A stretch of 64,000 bases of DNA from Verrucomicrobiaceae bacterium UBA1938 (GCA_002336895.1 DDFC01000007.1:92637-156636); one strand, 5' to 3'; positions 33,930 through 44,047 are shown, counted from the first letter of the stretch. A program made the numbers and translations. Notes: generated from the sequence alone by a model not told the origin.

Positions 33930-34961
33930 TCAGACTTCGGTCGTGCTCACTTTGCGGAGGAATTCGAGTTCGCTGAGCACGCGTCCCGTGCCTTCGCCGA
34001 CAGCACTCAGCGGATCTTCCGCCACATGCACTGGGAGCGCCGTTTCTTCCTGCAGCAATTTGTCCAGACCTCGCAGCAGTGCGCCGCCACCAGCCAGCAT
34101 GATGCCGCGGTCCACCAGGTCGGCGGAGAGTTCCGGCGGGCAGCGTTCCAGCGTGGTGCGCACGGCATCGATGATCGCATTGAGAGGCTCCAGCATGGCC
34201 TCGCGCACTTCCTGGCTCGTGATGGTGATGGTCTTCGGCAGACCGGCCACCATGTCGCGGCCCTTCACCTCCATCGTCGTTTCCTTGCCCAGCGGGAAGG
34301 CGGAGCCAATGCGCAGTTTGATTTCTTCTGCGGTGCGCTCGCCGATCATGAGATTGTAGGCGCGCTTCATGTAGTTGATGATCGCCTCGTCGAGCTCATC
34401 ACCTGCCACACGCACGCTGCGGCTGTACACGATGCCGGAGAGCGAGATGATCGCCACCTCAGTGGTGCCGCCGCCGATGTCCACGATCATGTTGCCAGCG
34501 GCTTCCTGCACTGGCAGGCCCACGCCGATCGCGGCAGCCATCGGTTCTTCGATCAGATAAACTTCACGTGCACCAGCCTGCTCGGCGCTTTCTTTCACCG
34601 CACGCTTTTCCACTTCCGTGATGCCAGAGGGAACGGCGATGACAACACGCGGGCCGCGCACCTTGCGGCCGCCACCCTGCACCTTTTTGATGAAGTGGCG
34701 CAGCATCGCCTCCGTCACGCGGAAGTCGGCGATCACACCATCCTTCAGTGGGCGGATGGCTGTGATGCCACCGGGCGTTCTGCCAAGCATGCGCTTGGCA
34801 TCATCACCCACAGCCACCACTTCGTTGCTGCCGGATTTTACCGCCACCACCGAGGGCTCCCTGAGAACGATACCGTGATCTTTTACATAGACGAGTGTGT
34901 TTGCCGTGCCGAGATCGATGCCGATGTCTTGGGCGACGAAGCCGAAAAGTTTGCCGAACAT
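33930..34961 (-). CDS. mreB: Rod shape-determining protein MreB (bacterial actin)
   Basis: 343 residues. Actin-fold ATPase forming membrane filaments that guide lateral-wall synthesis. Phosphate-1 loop IDLGTANTLVYV (about 14-25), phosphate-2 loop VDIGGGTTEVAI (about 160-171) and the adenosine motif LAGGGALLRGLD (about 291-302) are all intact. The N-terminus MFGKLFGFVAQD is short and amphipathic, as in membrane-binding MreB. It leads the mreB-mreC-mreD-mrdA-rng block, with about 200 bases upstream to recF that should hold the promoter. Indicates a rod-shaped or elongating cell. Confidence 0.97.
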   Translation of the reverse strand: MFGKLFGFVAQDIGIDLGTANTLVYVKDHGIVLREPSVVAVKSGSNEVVAVGDDAKRMLGRTPGGITAIRPLKDGVIADFRVTEAMLRHFIKKVQGGGRKVRGPRVVIAVPSGITEVEKRAVKESAEQAGAREVYLIEEPMAAAIGVGLPVQEAAGNMIVDIGGGTTEVAIISLSGIVYSRSVRVAGDELDEAIINYMKRAYNLMIGERTAEEIKLRIGSAFPLGKETTMEVKGRDMVAGLPKTITITSQEVREAMLEPLNAIIDAVRTTLERCPPELSADLVDRGIMLAGGGALLRGLDKLLQEETALPVHVAEDPLSAVGEGTGRVLSELEFLRKVSTTEV

Positions 34962-35076
34962 TGAGAATAAATGGGAAAAGTGTTGATGCGATCAGGGATC
35001 AGAACCGTTTGCGCGACGTAGAATTCCATCTGTTTTGAGAATCACGAAAGGCAACGCGCGCGCGTTATTCTAACCC

Positions 35077-35110
35077 ACTATAAAGCTAAAACCGCCTGAA
35101 ATTGCGTCAA
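35077..35110 (-). promoter_or_regulatory. Weak candidate promoter upstream of mreB
   Basis: In the 202-base gap between recF and mreB the minus strand reads TTGACG (35105-35110) and TATAGT (35077-35082), but the spacing is 22 bases, longer than ideal. The region is AT-richer than its surroundings, which is expected of the mre promoter; the exact boxes are uncertain. Confidence 0.25.
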
Positions 35111-35163
35111 GGGATGTTTCTAAGAAGCTGGGAATTGGCCTTTTCGGACAAAAAGCCCCACCT

Positions 35164-36234
35164 TCACCCCCGGATTCGGCTCAAAAACGCCTTTTCCACC
35201 CCATAGACCCGCCCAACCAGGTGATCCGCTTCCGCCCAGTCCAGATTCGTCGTGGTGATGATCTTCTGCGTCCCGGGCGGCAGGAGGGACAGCAGGGCAC
35301 GACGGCGGTGGGCGTCCAGCTCACCAAAGACGTCGTCCATGAGCATCAGGGGAGCCGAGCCACAGGCATGCTCCAGCACCTGCGCCTGGGCCAGCTTCAT
35401 GGCCAGGGCAAAGGAGCGCTGCTGCCCTTCGGAGGCAAAGGTGGTCGCATCCAGGTCATTCAGCTGCATCCCGATATCATCGCGGTGCGGGCCTAGCGCG
35501 GTGGATCGGCTGCGCCCTTCCTCCTCCCGCACTGCCAGCAGCGCTTCAAACAAGCCCTGCTCCACGTCGCCTGTTCTTTGGAATGTGATGCTCACCTTCT
35601 CTGCACCCTCGCTCAGCCTGGCATGCGCCAGCGAGACCTCTGGCTGCAGAGCGGCGCACAGCTCGGTACGCCGCTGCCACAGTGTGCTGGCAAAGCCCTC
35701 CATCACTCGTGCAAAAGCATCCGCCTGCTTCCATGCGATGACAGCATCACGTTTCAGCACGTGATTGCGCCCGCGCAGAGCGCGCTCGTAGCCGCGCAGC
35801 GCATGCAGATAGTCGGGAAACATCTGGCTGGCGGCAAAATCAAGAAACCTGCGCCTGTGCTCGGCGCCGCCGCGCAGCAGGCTCATGTCTCTGTGGTCCA
35901 TCCACACCACCAGCCCGGAGGCGGCCAGATAGTCGGCCGACCGGCCGCAGGTGGCTCCGTCCACCGCCAGCCGCCGTGTGGTGGCGGACTGCGCATAGCG
36001 CAGGCGTCTGCCATGCCAGTGCGCCTCCACCACACAGGCCGGGGCGCCAAAACGCACCAGTTCGCCTCGGTTCGTGGTGCGCGGAGACTGCAGCCGCAGC
36101 AGCACGCAGGCGGCCTCGATGAGGGAGGTTTTCCCCTGGGCATTGCGCCCCACCAGCAGCGTCACATCAGGATGCAGTTCCACCCTCGCCTCGGCGAAGC
36201 AGCGGAAATCGCGCACGAACAGGTCGGAGAGCAT
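35164..36234 (-). CDS. recF: DNA replication and repair protein RecF
   Basis: 356 residues from the ATG at 36234 (MLSDLFVRDFRCF, the canonical RecF start); the GTG-like upstream extension to 36264 is dropped. ABC-type ATPase that loads RecA at gaps through RecFOR. Walker A GRNAQGKTSLIEA, signature region SEGQQRSFALAMKLAQ and Walker B LMLMDDVFGELDAHRR are visible. It is on the same strand and upstream of mreB, and diverges from hisS with only about 50 bases between the starts. dnaA, dnaN and gyrB, frequent recF neighbours, are not in the window. Confidence 0.94.
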   Translation of the reverse strand: MLSDLFVRDFRCFAEARVELHPDVTLLVGRNAQGKTSLIEAACVLLRLQSPRTTNRGELVRFGAPACVVEAHWHGRRLRYAQSATTRRLAVDGATCGRSADYLAASGLVVWMDHRDMSLLRGGAEHRRRFLDFAASQMFPDYLHALRGYERALRGRNHVLKRDAVIAWKQADAFARVMEGFASTLWQRRTELCAALQPEVSLAHARLSEGAEKVSITFQRTGDVEQGLFEALLAVREEEGRSRSTALGPHRDDIGMQLNDLDATTFASEGQQRSFALAMKLAQAQVLEHACGSAPLMLMDDVFGELDAHRRRALLSLLPPGTQKIITTTNLDWAEADHLVGRVYGVEKAFLSRIRG

Positions 36235-36287
36235 GCAGTCTGGCACTTCTGCGCCACGCCGCATTTCCGGTTGCGTTCACGGTGCAC

Positions 36288-37601
36288 ATGAAGATGAATC
36301 CCGCCCCCTCTATGGCCTCCATCCAAACAGTCAAAGGCTTTCGCGACTTCTTCCCCGAAGAATGCGCGTTGCGTAACTACATTTTCGACACCTGGCGCGC
36401 GGTCGCCCGTCGATACGGCTTTGTGGAGTATGAAGGCCCGGTGCTGGAATCCACAGACCTCTTTCGCAAAAAGAGCGGCGATGAAATCACCAGCCAGCTT
36501 TTCTGCTTCACCACCAAAGGTGAAGACGACGTGTCTCTGCGCCCTGAAGTGACCCCTTCCCTGGCTCGCATGGCTACGGCACGGCAGCGTGATTTCAAGA
36601 AACCCATGAAGTGGTTTCAAATCGGCTCCTGCTTCCGTTACGAGGCGCCGCAGGAAGGCCGCACACGCGAGTTTGTGCAGTTCAATGCAGACATCCTCGG
36701 AGATGCCTCACCCGCAACGGATGCAGAGCTGATTGCGCTGGCGATCGACACTGTTCGGGAATTCGGTGTGAGCACGGAGGACTTCGCCATCCGCCTGAGC
36801 AACCGTGAGATTTGGAACACGTATCTGGCGGAGAGAAACATCCCCGCCGAGCACACCTCCACCTTCCTGCAGATCATCGACAAGATCGAACGCGCGAAGC
36901 CCGAGGACACGGAAAACAAGCTCTCCGCCATCGGCCTGAGCCTCGCAGATGTGCGTGCCTTCATGGCCTCTGCCGACGAAAATCATCCCGCCTTCGCGGC
37001 GCTGCGTGAGAACCTCACCGCACGTGGCCTCTGGCAGCAGGTGCGCATTGATGCCACGATCGTGCGTGGCCTGGCCTATTACACGGGCACGGTGTTTGAA
37101 GTCTTCGACCTCAAGCACGGCCTGCGCGCCGTGGCAGGCGGCGGCCGTTATGACAGGCTTTGCGCGCTGATGAGCGACGGCAAGGTGGACATGCCTGCCG
37201 CCGGCTTTGCCATGGGCGATGTGGTTTTGGGCATCCTGCTGAAAAAGACCCCTGGTGCCCAGATGAAACTGACCAGCGCCCTGCTGGCTTCCAGCAGCAT
37301 CGACGCCTACGTGGTGGTGGCCGACGAGGCTCAGCGCAGCAACGCACTGGCTGCCGTGCAGGCTCTGCGCGCCGCCGGCGTGCGCGTGGACTACAGCTTT
37401 GGTGCGCAGAAAGTGGGCAAGCAGTTTCAGGCCGCCGAGGATCGCAAGGCACGCTTTGCCATCACCTTCGGCGCTGAATACCCCGAGGTGGTGATCAAGA
37501 ACCTGCTGGCACGCTCTCAGAGCGCGGTGGCGGTGGATGGACTCGTGGCCGAAGTACAGCGCCTGCTCTCTGAACCCGCCCTGGGTCCATTGATCGCCTG
37601 A
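36288..37601 (+). CDS. hisS: Histidyl-tRNA synthetase
   Basis: 437 residues from the ATG at 36288; in-frame ATGs at 36294 and 36312 are also possible, the last giving the family-typical MASIQTVKGFRDFFPEE. Class II synthetase that charges tRNA-His. Motif 1 region near FRDFFP, motif 2 FQIGSCFRYEAPQEGRTREF, the histidine-specific RGLAYYTGTVFE and motif 3 GGRYDRL precede an anticodon-binding domain (about 335-430). Divergent from recF. Confidence 0.95.
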   Translation: MKMNPAPSMASIQTVKGFRDFFPEECALRNYIFDTWRAVARRYGFVEYEGPVLESTDLFRKKSGDEITSQLFCFTTKGEDDVSLRPEVTPSLARMATARQRDFKKPMKWFQIGSCFRYEAPQEGRTREFVQFNADILGDASPATDAELIALAIDTVREFGVSTEDFAIRLSNREIWNTYLAERNIPAEHTSTFLQIIDKIERAKPEDTENKLSAIGLSLADVRAFMASADENHPAFAALRENLTARGLWQQVRIDATIVRGLAYYTGTVFEVFDLKHGLRAVAGGGRYDRLCALMSDGKVDMPAAGFAMGDVVLGILLKKTPGAQMKLTSALLASSSIDAYVVVADEAQRSNALAAVQALRAAGVRVDYSFGAQKVGKQFQAAEDRKARFAITFGAEYPEVVIKNLLARSQSAVAVDGLVAEVQRLLSEPALGPLIA

Positions 37602-37649
37602 TCCAAGGCAAACAAGTGGTCTGCATGAGCGTTGGTTTGAGCCAGCCTC

Positions 37650-40600
37650 ATGAAGACACTCCTTGCTTTCTTCGGTCTCGTCCTCCTCGCCGCGCAGGCT
37701 CAGGCGGAATTTCGTGCCGGTGCCTCTGCCGTGGACATCACACCAACGGCTTTCCCGCGCATCATCGCGGGCGGCTTCATCGAGGCGCAGTCCTCTACGA
37801 TCACCGACAAGCTTTACACACGCAGTCTGGTGTTGGACGATGGTAAAACGCAGATCGCCATAGTCATTGTGGACACATGCATGATGACTCGCACGCTGAT
37901 CGATGAAGCCAAGGCGCAGGCAAGCTATCAGACAGGTATTCCGGTGGATCGCATGCTCGTCTCCGCCACCCATACGCATGCAGCCCCTGCGGCGATGGGA
38001 TGCCTGGGAACACGGCTGGATGTGGACTACGCCAAGTTTCTTGTGCCTAAAATCGCAGAGGGCATCGTGGCGGCGCACAAGCGCCTGCAGCCTGCGAAGA
38101 TCGGCTGGGGGGCGGTGAACGACTGGGAACACACGCATACCCGACGCTGGATTCGCAAGCCAGACAAGATCATCGCCGATCCCTTCGGTGAACTCACTGC
38201 ACGTGCCAACATGCACCCGGGCCACGAGAGCCCGGATGTCACTGGCCCTTCCGGCCCCTCAGACCCCGGACTGTCGGTCATCTCAGTGCAGACTGCGAAT
38301 GGCAAACCGATGGCTTTCTTCGCCAACTACTCGATGCACTACTTTGGAGCCAAGGCCATCTCCTCGGACTACTACGGGGCCTTTGCCCGGCACATCGCCA
38401 AAATGCTCAAGCAGAGCAGCAGCGAGGGGCCGGACTTTGTGGCTGCGATGACTCAGGGCACCAGCGGCGACCAGCAGTGGATGGACTACAGCAAGCCTCG
38501 TCCTCAGATCACGATGGATGCGTATGCCGAGGAGGTGGCCAAGAAAGCCATGGAGGCCTACGCAAAGATCAAGCACCAGAAGCAGGCCCCCATCGCGATG
38601 GCGGAAAAGCTGCTCACGCTGAACTACCGTGTGCCGAGCGAAAAACGCCTGTCCTGGGCGCGCCCGATTGCAGCAAAAATCGTGAACGATGTGCCCAAGG
38701 ACAAGCAGGAGGTCTATGCCCGCGAAGCGATCATCCTGCACGAGCGGCAGAAGACGGAGATCAAACTGCAGGCCATCCGCATCGGCGACCTGGCCATCGC
38801 CACTCTGCCCAACGAGGTCTATGCCATCACCGGACTCAAGCTGAAGGCACAGAGTCCGCTGCCTACAACGATCAACATCGAGCTGGCCAACGGCGGCGAA
38901 GGTTACATCCCCCCGCCCGAACAGCACGCCCTCGGCGGCTACACCACCTGGCCCGCACGCACCGCAGGACTTGAGGTGCAGGCTGAGCCAAAGATGGTCG
39001 AGACCCTGCTCGACGCGCTGGAGGAAATCACGGGCAAAAACCGCCAGCTCATCACACACGCACTCGGTGCTTATCCGCAGTCCGTCTTTGCCTCCAATCC
39101 CGTCTCCTACTGGCGCATGGACGAGATCGCAGGAGACAGACTATACCCTGTGAATGACTGGCGTGGTGCAGAGCCGCAGTATGAGCCCGGCGTGGCCCGC
39201 TACCTTGAAGGGCCACAGGGAGAGGCTTTCTCCGGCAAGGACATCAACCGCGCCCCGCATTTCGCCGGGGGCCGCGTGGATGGTTTTGAGATGAGCGGCA
39301 CCGACTACAGTGTGGAGTTCTGGTTCTGGAATGCGCTGCCCGTCAATGCCCGCGTCGTCACGGGCTATCTTTTCTCGCGCGGCCCTGATGGAGACAAAGA
39401 CTGCCCAGGAGATCACCTCGGCATCGGCGGCACTCATGCCGATGCTACTTCGGGCTGCCTGTTTGTTTACAATGGCAACAAGTCGAAAGGCCTCGTCTCA
39501 GGCAAAACCAAGCTGGCCCTCAAACAGTGGCATCATGTGGTGTTAAACCGCAGCGGCAAACGGCTGCAAGTGTTTCTGGACGGCAAGCCGGAAATCGAGG
39601 CCGATCTGGAGATAACACACACGCCCAAGGATCAGTGGTTCATCGGCGGACGCAGCGACAACCTTTTCAACTTCGAAGGCAAGATCGACGAAGTGGCTCT
39701 CTACAATGATGCCCTCACGGCTGATGAAACGGCAGCACACTACAAGGCCAGTGGCATGACGCCCCCCTCACCGCCCAAGCTGCAGACAGCCACGCCACCG
39801 CTCAGCCCGGATGAATCGGCGAAAAAATGGCATGTGCGTGAAGGGTACCACATCGACCTCGTCGCCGCAGAGCCCGTGGTGCTTGACCCGGTGGCGTTTG
39901 ACTGGGATGACAAAGGCCGTCTGTGGGTTGTCGAGATGGCGGACTACCCCCTCGGCATGGATGGCAATGGCAAGGCGGGCGGACGTGTAGTCATGCTGGA
40001 AGATACCAACACCGACGGCCGCTACGACAAGCGCACCGTCATCGTGCAGGACCTCAGCTATCCCACAGGCATCCTTACCTGGCGCGAAGGCGTCCTCGTG
40101 ACCGCCGCTCCAGACATCTTCTTCATCAAGCCGAGCGGCGAAAAACAAATTCTCTACACCGGCTTCAGCACCGGCAACCAGCAGCTCCGTGTCAACGGCC
40201 TGCGCTGGGGCATGGACGGCTGGGTTTACTGCGCAGCCGGGGCGCACCACGGCGGCTACAACAAAGGCACGCAGATCGAATGCAAGCTGACCGGGCAGAA
40301 GGTTGATCTCGGCAGCCGCGACTTCCGCTTCAAGCCAGACACGGGTGAATTTGATCCGCAGAGCGGCCCTTCTCAATTTGGCCGCGCTCATGATGACTGG
40401 GGCCATTGGTTCGGTGTGCAGAACAGCTTTCCGCTGTGGCACTACGTACTGCAGGACCACTACCTGCGCCGGAACCCGTACGTCATTCCACCGGACCCGG
40501 TGCATCAGCTCTTCCCGCGCAATCCACCGGTGTATCCCGCCAGCAGCAAGGAGAAACGCTTTCACAGCTTTGACCAGTCGGGGCGCTTCACCAGCGCCTG

Positions 40601-42521
40601 CGGCATCGAGGTGTATCGCGACCGCGTGCTGTTTGATGATGGCAAGACCCACGCCTTCACCTGCGAGCCGTTTCATAATGTGGTGCAGCACCATGTTCTG
40701 GAGGACGATGGCGCGACCTTCAAAGCCACACGCGATCCAGCCGAATCAAAGATGGACTTCCTCGCCAGCGAAGACCGCTGGTGCCGCCCGGTGATGGTCC
40801 GCACCGGGCCTGACGGCGCCCTCTGGGTGGCAGACATGTACCGCTACATGATCGAGCACCCGCAATGGCTGCCGCAAAACGGCAAAGACGAACTGCTGCC
40901 ACACTACCGCGAAGGAGATGACAAAGGCAGGATCTGGAAAATAAGCCGCACAGATGCACCTGCCAAGCTCGCATCCACAACAGTCAGCCTGGAATCCGCC
41001 AACGGCTGGCTGCGGGACAAAGCACAGATGCAGGCTTTGTGGTCAGACAAGCCCGCGACTCTCGCCTCGAAGTCGGCAGCCGCAGAAACCACTGCGCAGT
41101 CGGCTTGGCTGGCTCTTCAAAAAGGCAAACTGACACACGACGCCTGCCTGTCACTGCTTCAGCATGAATCCCCTCGCGTGCGCGAGCAAGCGCTGCAGAT
41201 GGCGGAAAAGCTGCACTGGGAAAAAGACAGCCCCTCCCTGCAAAAAGCGCTGACCAAGCTCCTTGAAGACAAAGATGAAAAAGTTCGACTCCAACTGGCC
41301 TGCACCTTGGGAGATCTTCAGGGCGGCTGGGCTGCAAATCTGCTGGCTGGCCTGCTGCGCACCGCTCCCTCTGCTTCGCCCCTGCAAGGCGCTGCCATGA
41401 GCTCCGTCATGCCTCACCTGGAGCGCGTCTGCGCAGGTTTTCCTGACATTGTGAATAGCAACCCTCAGGTCATCGGCCTGCTATTCCGCTGCGCGCTGGC
41501 AGTGAAGAATGAAAAAGCCCTCGCATCCCTGCTTTCAGTCGAGAAAGCACAGAAGCATGCAGTGGAGTTTTTGGCCGTGCTGGATGAGGCTGGTCTGTCG
41601 CTGTCCAGCTTCACACCGCAGACAACTTCAGAAGCAGCTCGGCTGGGATTGAAACAAATAGCCGACATGCTCGCCAAGGCGGCAGAAACAGTCAAAAACA
41701 CACCCACAGCCCCGCCTATGGCAGATCTGGAGCTGCTGGCCTCAGACCGCGAGCATCGGGAGATGGTCAAAGCTCTGCTTCCGGAGCTCTGGCAGAAATC
41801 GGCAGACGCCGGAGTGCTGCGTCTGGTCACCAAGCTTCAGCCAAAGAGCGGCCCTGAATTCCTTCTCGCAGGCTGGAACGAGCGCACGCCTGCGGTGCGC
41901 CTGCAGATCCTCGAAACCCTCCTCTCCAACGATGGCTGGACACTCGCGCTGCTCAAGCGTCCGGAGGCCAAAGGCTGCGATGCTGCCACGCGGGCACGCC
42001 TGATCAAGCATCCCAAAAAGGAGATCGCCAAACTGGCCGCGACCGTGTTCGAGGATGCCTCCAGCTCCTCGCGCACAGCGGTGGTGGACAAGTTCAAGCC
42101 CGCCCTGAAGCTCAAGGGAGATGCCAGCAAAGGAAAAAACACCTTCTCCCAGGTGTGCATAAGTTGCCACAAGCTCGACGGCGTCGGCATCGAGCTCGGC
42201 CCGGACTTGCGCAGCGTGGTGCAGCATGATGCCGAGAAGCTTCTCAATTCCATCCTCGATCCCAGCGCGATCATCGAGCCGGGATTCATGGCCTACCACT
42301 GCACCCTGAAAAACGGCGAGCAGCTCTACGGCGTGGTCGCCACGGAAACGAGCGCCAGCCTGACCCTGAAAATGGCCGGCAACCTGACGAAATCGGTGCT
42401 GCGCAGCGACATCGCCAAACTCCAGAGCACCGGAGCCTCTCTGATGCCGGAAGGCCTGGAGGCCGCGCTCACTCCACAGTCTCTGGCAGACCTGATCGCC
42501 TACCTGCAGACGCCGAAGTAA
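37650..42521 (+). CDS. Secreted five-module fusion: ceramidase-like, LamG, PVC dehydrogenase-like, HEAT-like, cytochrome c
   Basis: 1623 residues with a signal peptide (MKTLLAFFGLVLLAAQAQA). Modules by approximate residue: 20-460 neutral/alkaline ceramidase-like (VDITPTAFPRIIAGG, SATHTHAAPAAMG); 485-705 LamG/concanavalin-like (YWRMDEIAGD, WHHVVLNRSGKRLQVFLDGK, EVALYNDALTADE); 725-1105 PVC-type membrane-bound dehydrogenase-like propeller (GRLWVVEMADYPLG, GLRWGMDGWVYCAAGAHHGG); 1110-1490 helical HEAT-like repeats; 1490-1620 PVC heme-binding domain with the CXXCH motif CISCH near 1503 and GPDLRS, ILDPSAIIEPGFMAY. The heme domain and propeller point to periplasmic oxidation of a sugar-like substrate with electrons passed to cytochrome c. 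The ceramidase-like front module fused to this is unusual. A DUF1501 gene follows. Confidence 0.9.
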   Translation: MKTLLAFFGLVLLAAQAQAEFRAGASAVDITPTAFPRIIAGGFIEAQSSTITDKLYTRSLVLDDGKTQIAIVIVDTCMMTRTLIDEAKAQASYQTGIPVDRMLVSATHTHAAPAAMGCLGTRLDVDYAKFLVPKIAEGIVAAHKRLQPAKIGWGAVNDWEHTHTRRWIRKPDKIIADPFGELTARANMHPGHESPDVTGPSGPSDPGLSVISVQTANGKPMAFFANYSMHYFGAKAISSDYYGAFARHIAKMLKQSSSEGPDFVAAMTQGTSGDQQWMDYSKPRPQITMDAYAEEVAKKAMEAYAKIKHQKQAPIAMAEKLLTLNYRVPSEKRLSWARPIAAKIVNDVPKDKQEVYAREAIILHERQKTEIKLQAIRIGDLAIATLPNEVYAITGLKLKAQSPLPTTINIELANGGEGYIPPPEQHALGGYTTWPARTAGLEVQAEPKMVETLLDALEEITGKNRQLITHALGAYPQSVFASNPVSYWRMDEIAGDRLYPVNDWRGAEPQYEPGVARYLEGPQGEAFSGKDINRAPHFAGGRVDGFEMSGTDYSVEFWFWNALPVNARVVTGYLFSRGPDGDKDCPGDHLGIGGTHADATSGCLFVYNGNKSKGLVSGKTKLALKQWHHVVLNRSGKRLQVFLDGKPEIEADLEITHTPKDQWFIGGRSDNLFNFEGKIDEVALYNDALTADETAAHYKASGMTPPSPPKLQTATPPLSPDESAKKWHVREGYHIDLVAAEPVVLDPVAFDWDDKGRLWVVEMADYPLGMDGNGKAGGRVVMLEDTNTDGRYDKRTVIVQDLSYPTGILTWREGVLVTAAPDIFFIKPSGEKQILYTGFSTGNQQLRVNGLRWGMDGWVYCAAGAHHGGYNKGTQIECKLTGQKVDLGSRDFRFKPDTGEFDPQSGPSQFGRAHDDWGHWFGVQNSFPLWHYVLQDHYLRRNPYVIPPDPVHQLFPRNPPVYPASSKEKRFHSFDQSGRFTSACGIEVYRDRVLFDDGKTHAFTCEPFHNVVQHHVLEDDGATFKATRDPAESKMDFLASEDRWCRPVMVRTGPDGALWVADMYRYMIEHPQWLPQNGKDELLPHYREGDDKGRIWKISRTDAPAKLASTTVSLESANGWLRDKAQMQALWSDKPATLASKSAAAETTAQSAWLALQKGKLTHDACLSLLQHESPRVREQALQMAEKLHWEKDSPSLQKALTKLLEDKDEKVRLQLACTLGDLQGGWAANLLAGLLRTAPSASPLQGAAMSSVMPHLERVCAGFPDIVNSNPQVIGLLFRCALAVKNEKALASLLSVEKAQKHAVEFLAVLDEAGLSLSSFTPQTTSEAARLGLKQIADMLAKAAETVKNTPTAPPMADLELLASDREHREMVKALLPELWQKSADAGVLRLVTKLQPKSGPEFLLAGWNERTPAVRLQILETLLSNDGWTLALLKRPEAKGCDAATRARLIKHPKKEIAKLAATVFEDASSSSRTAVVDKFKPALKLKGDASKGKNTFSQVCISCHKLDGVGIELGPDLRSVVQHDAEKLLNSILDPSAIIEPGFMAYHCTLKNGEQLYGVVATETSASLTLKMAGNLTKSVLRSDIAKLQSTGASLMPEGLEAALTPQSLADLIAYLQTPK

Positions 42522-42578
42522 TTTTCGAATTCGCACTATGTGGCTAGAGAACTGCTTTCTCTCGCGTATCCGATCACG

Positions 42579-43979
42579 ATGTCTTCTCCCGATCATCCGT
42601 GCAGCGGCCATGGCGGCCCGCATGCCTTCAGCTTCATGAACCCACGCCTGCGGGACGGAGTGGTCGTCCACAGCCGCCGCTCCGTGCTCAAGACAAGCCT
42701 CGCAGGACTGGGCGGCCTGACACTCCCGGCTCTAACCAAACTGAGGGCCGAAGGCAAGACCACGAAAAGCGGCAAGGCGGTGATCCTGCTGTGGATGACC
42801 GGCGGCCCTTCCCAGATCGACACCTGGGACCCGAAGCCTGACCGCCCGCGCGAGATTCGCGGCCCCTTCAAAACCATTCCCACCAAGCTGCCCGGCACGC
42901 ACATCTGCGAATACCTGCCCAAGCAGGCGGCCATGCTGGACAAGTTCACACTCATCCGCTCGGTGGACTGCCGCTTCAGCAACCATGAGCCCAACATGGT
43001 CATGCAGACCGCAAACCTCGCCAATGAGCCGCGCACGAATCCGAAAGCGAAGTACTACCCTTCCTTTGGCAGCATCGTGGCGAAGCATCGCGGGGCGAAC
43101 CACCCGGCCATGCCGCCGTATGTGGTGCTGAATATGAAATCGCGCTCGCATGTGGGCTGGGGCGGTTACCTCGGCACGCAGTACGATCCCTTTGATGGAA
43201 ACAACGCCACCAAGCTCTTCCAGCTACCCGCCGGTCTGAGCATGGACCGCCTGCAGGCACGCCAGACGCTGAGCAGGCAAATAGACGGCCTGCGCGCCGA
43301 GATCGACGCCAGCGGCATGATGAACGCCATGGACAGCTTCTCCCAGACCGCCTTCGACATCGTGGCCGGAGGCAGGGCGCAGGAGGCTTTTGACCTCAGC
43401 CGCGAGCCCCAAAAAGTACGCGACCGCTACGGCGACCACGACTGGGCCAAGCAAGCGCTGCTGGCCCGCCGCCTTGTCGAGCGCGGCTCATCCTTCGTCA
43501 CCATCGATCTCAGCAATCACGGCGCCTCCGGCACCTGGGACAACCACGGAGACAACATCCCGCCCTACGGCGGCATCTGGAACGGCCTGCGTCCGCTGCT
43601 GCCGGTGTTTGACCACGTCATCACCACGCTCGTCAGCGATCTCGCAGAGCGTGGCATGCTGGATGACACGCTGGTCATGTGCATGGGAGAGTTTGGCCGC
43701 ACCCCCACCCTCGGCACCCAGGGCAGCACCGATGGCCGCAACCACTGGCCCTACGTGATGTCCATGTGCCTCGCCGGCGGCGGCTTCCGCCACGGCCAGG
43801 TCATCGGTGCCTCGGACAAAGACGGCGGCCAGATTGACGAACGCCCCGTCACCCCAGGCGACCTCGCCGCCACCATCTACCATCACATGGGCGTGCCTCT
43901 CGACACCACCTACACCGACCACCAGGGCCGCCCCAACTTCATCGTGGACCAAGGCGCACCGATCCGGGAGCTGATCTGA
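42579..43979 (+). CDS. DUF1501 domain-containing protein
   Basis: 466 residues from the ATG at 42579; a GTG at 42540 would add 13 residues. The N-terminus carries a Tat-like signal SRRSVLKTSLAGLGGLTL (about residues 31-48), so export of a folded protein is likely. The sulfatase-like core shows WMTGGPSQIDTWDPKP, RSVDCRFSNHEP, GEFGRTPTLG, RNHWPYV and GASDKDGG. It follows the five-module fusion by 57 bases on the same strand, and the two probably work together in the periplasm. Reaction unknown. Confidence 0.92.
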   Translation: MSSPDHPCSGHGGPHAFSFMNPRLRDGVVVHSRRSVLKTSLAGLGGLTLPALTKLRAEGKTTKSGKAVILLWMTGGPSQIDTWDPKPDRPREIRGPFKTIPTKLPGTHICEYLPKQAAMLDKFTLIRSVDCRFSNHEPNMVMQTANLANEPRTNPKAKYYPSFGSIVAKHRGANHPAMPPYVVLNMKSRSHVGWGGYLGTQYDPFDGNNATKLFQLPAGLSMDRLQARQTLSRQIDGLRAEIDASGMMNAMDSFSQTAFDIVAGGRAQEAFDLSREPQKVRDRYGDHDWAKQALLARRLVERGSSFVTIDLSNHGASGTWDNHGDNIPPYGGIWNGLRPLLPVFDHVITTLVSDLAERGMLDDTLVMCMGEFGRTPTLGTQGSTDGRNHWPYVMSMCLAGGGFRHGQVIGASDKDGGQIDERPVTPGDLAATIYHHMGVPLDTTYTDHQGRPNFIVDQGAPIRELI

Positions 43980-44047
43980 GCCACTCGAATTTCTCAGTTC
44001 GAAACTTTGAGCTGCCTCACAAGTCTATGTATGCTGCATCGTTATCG

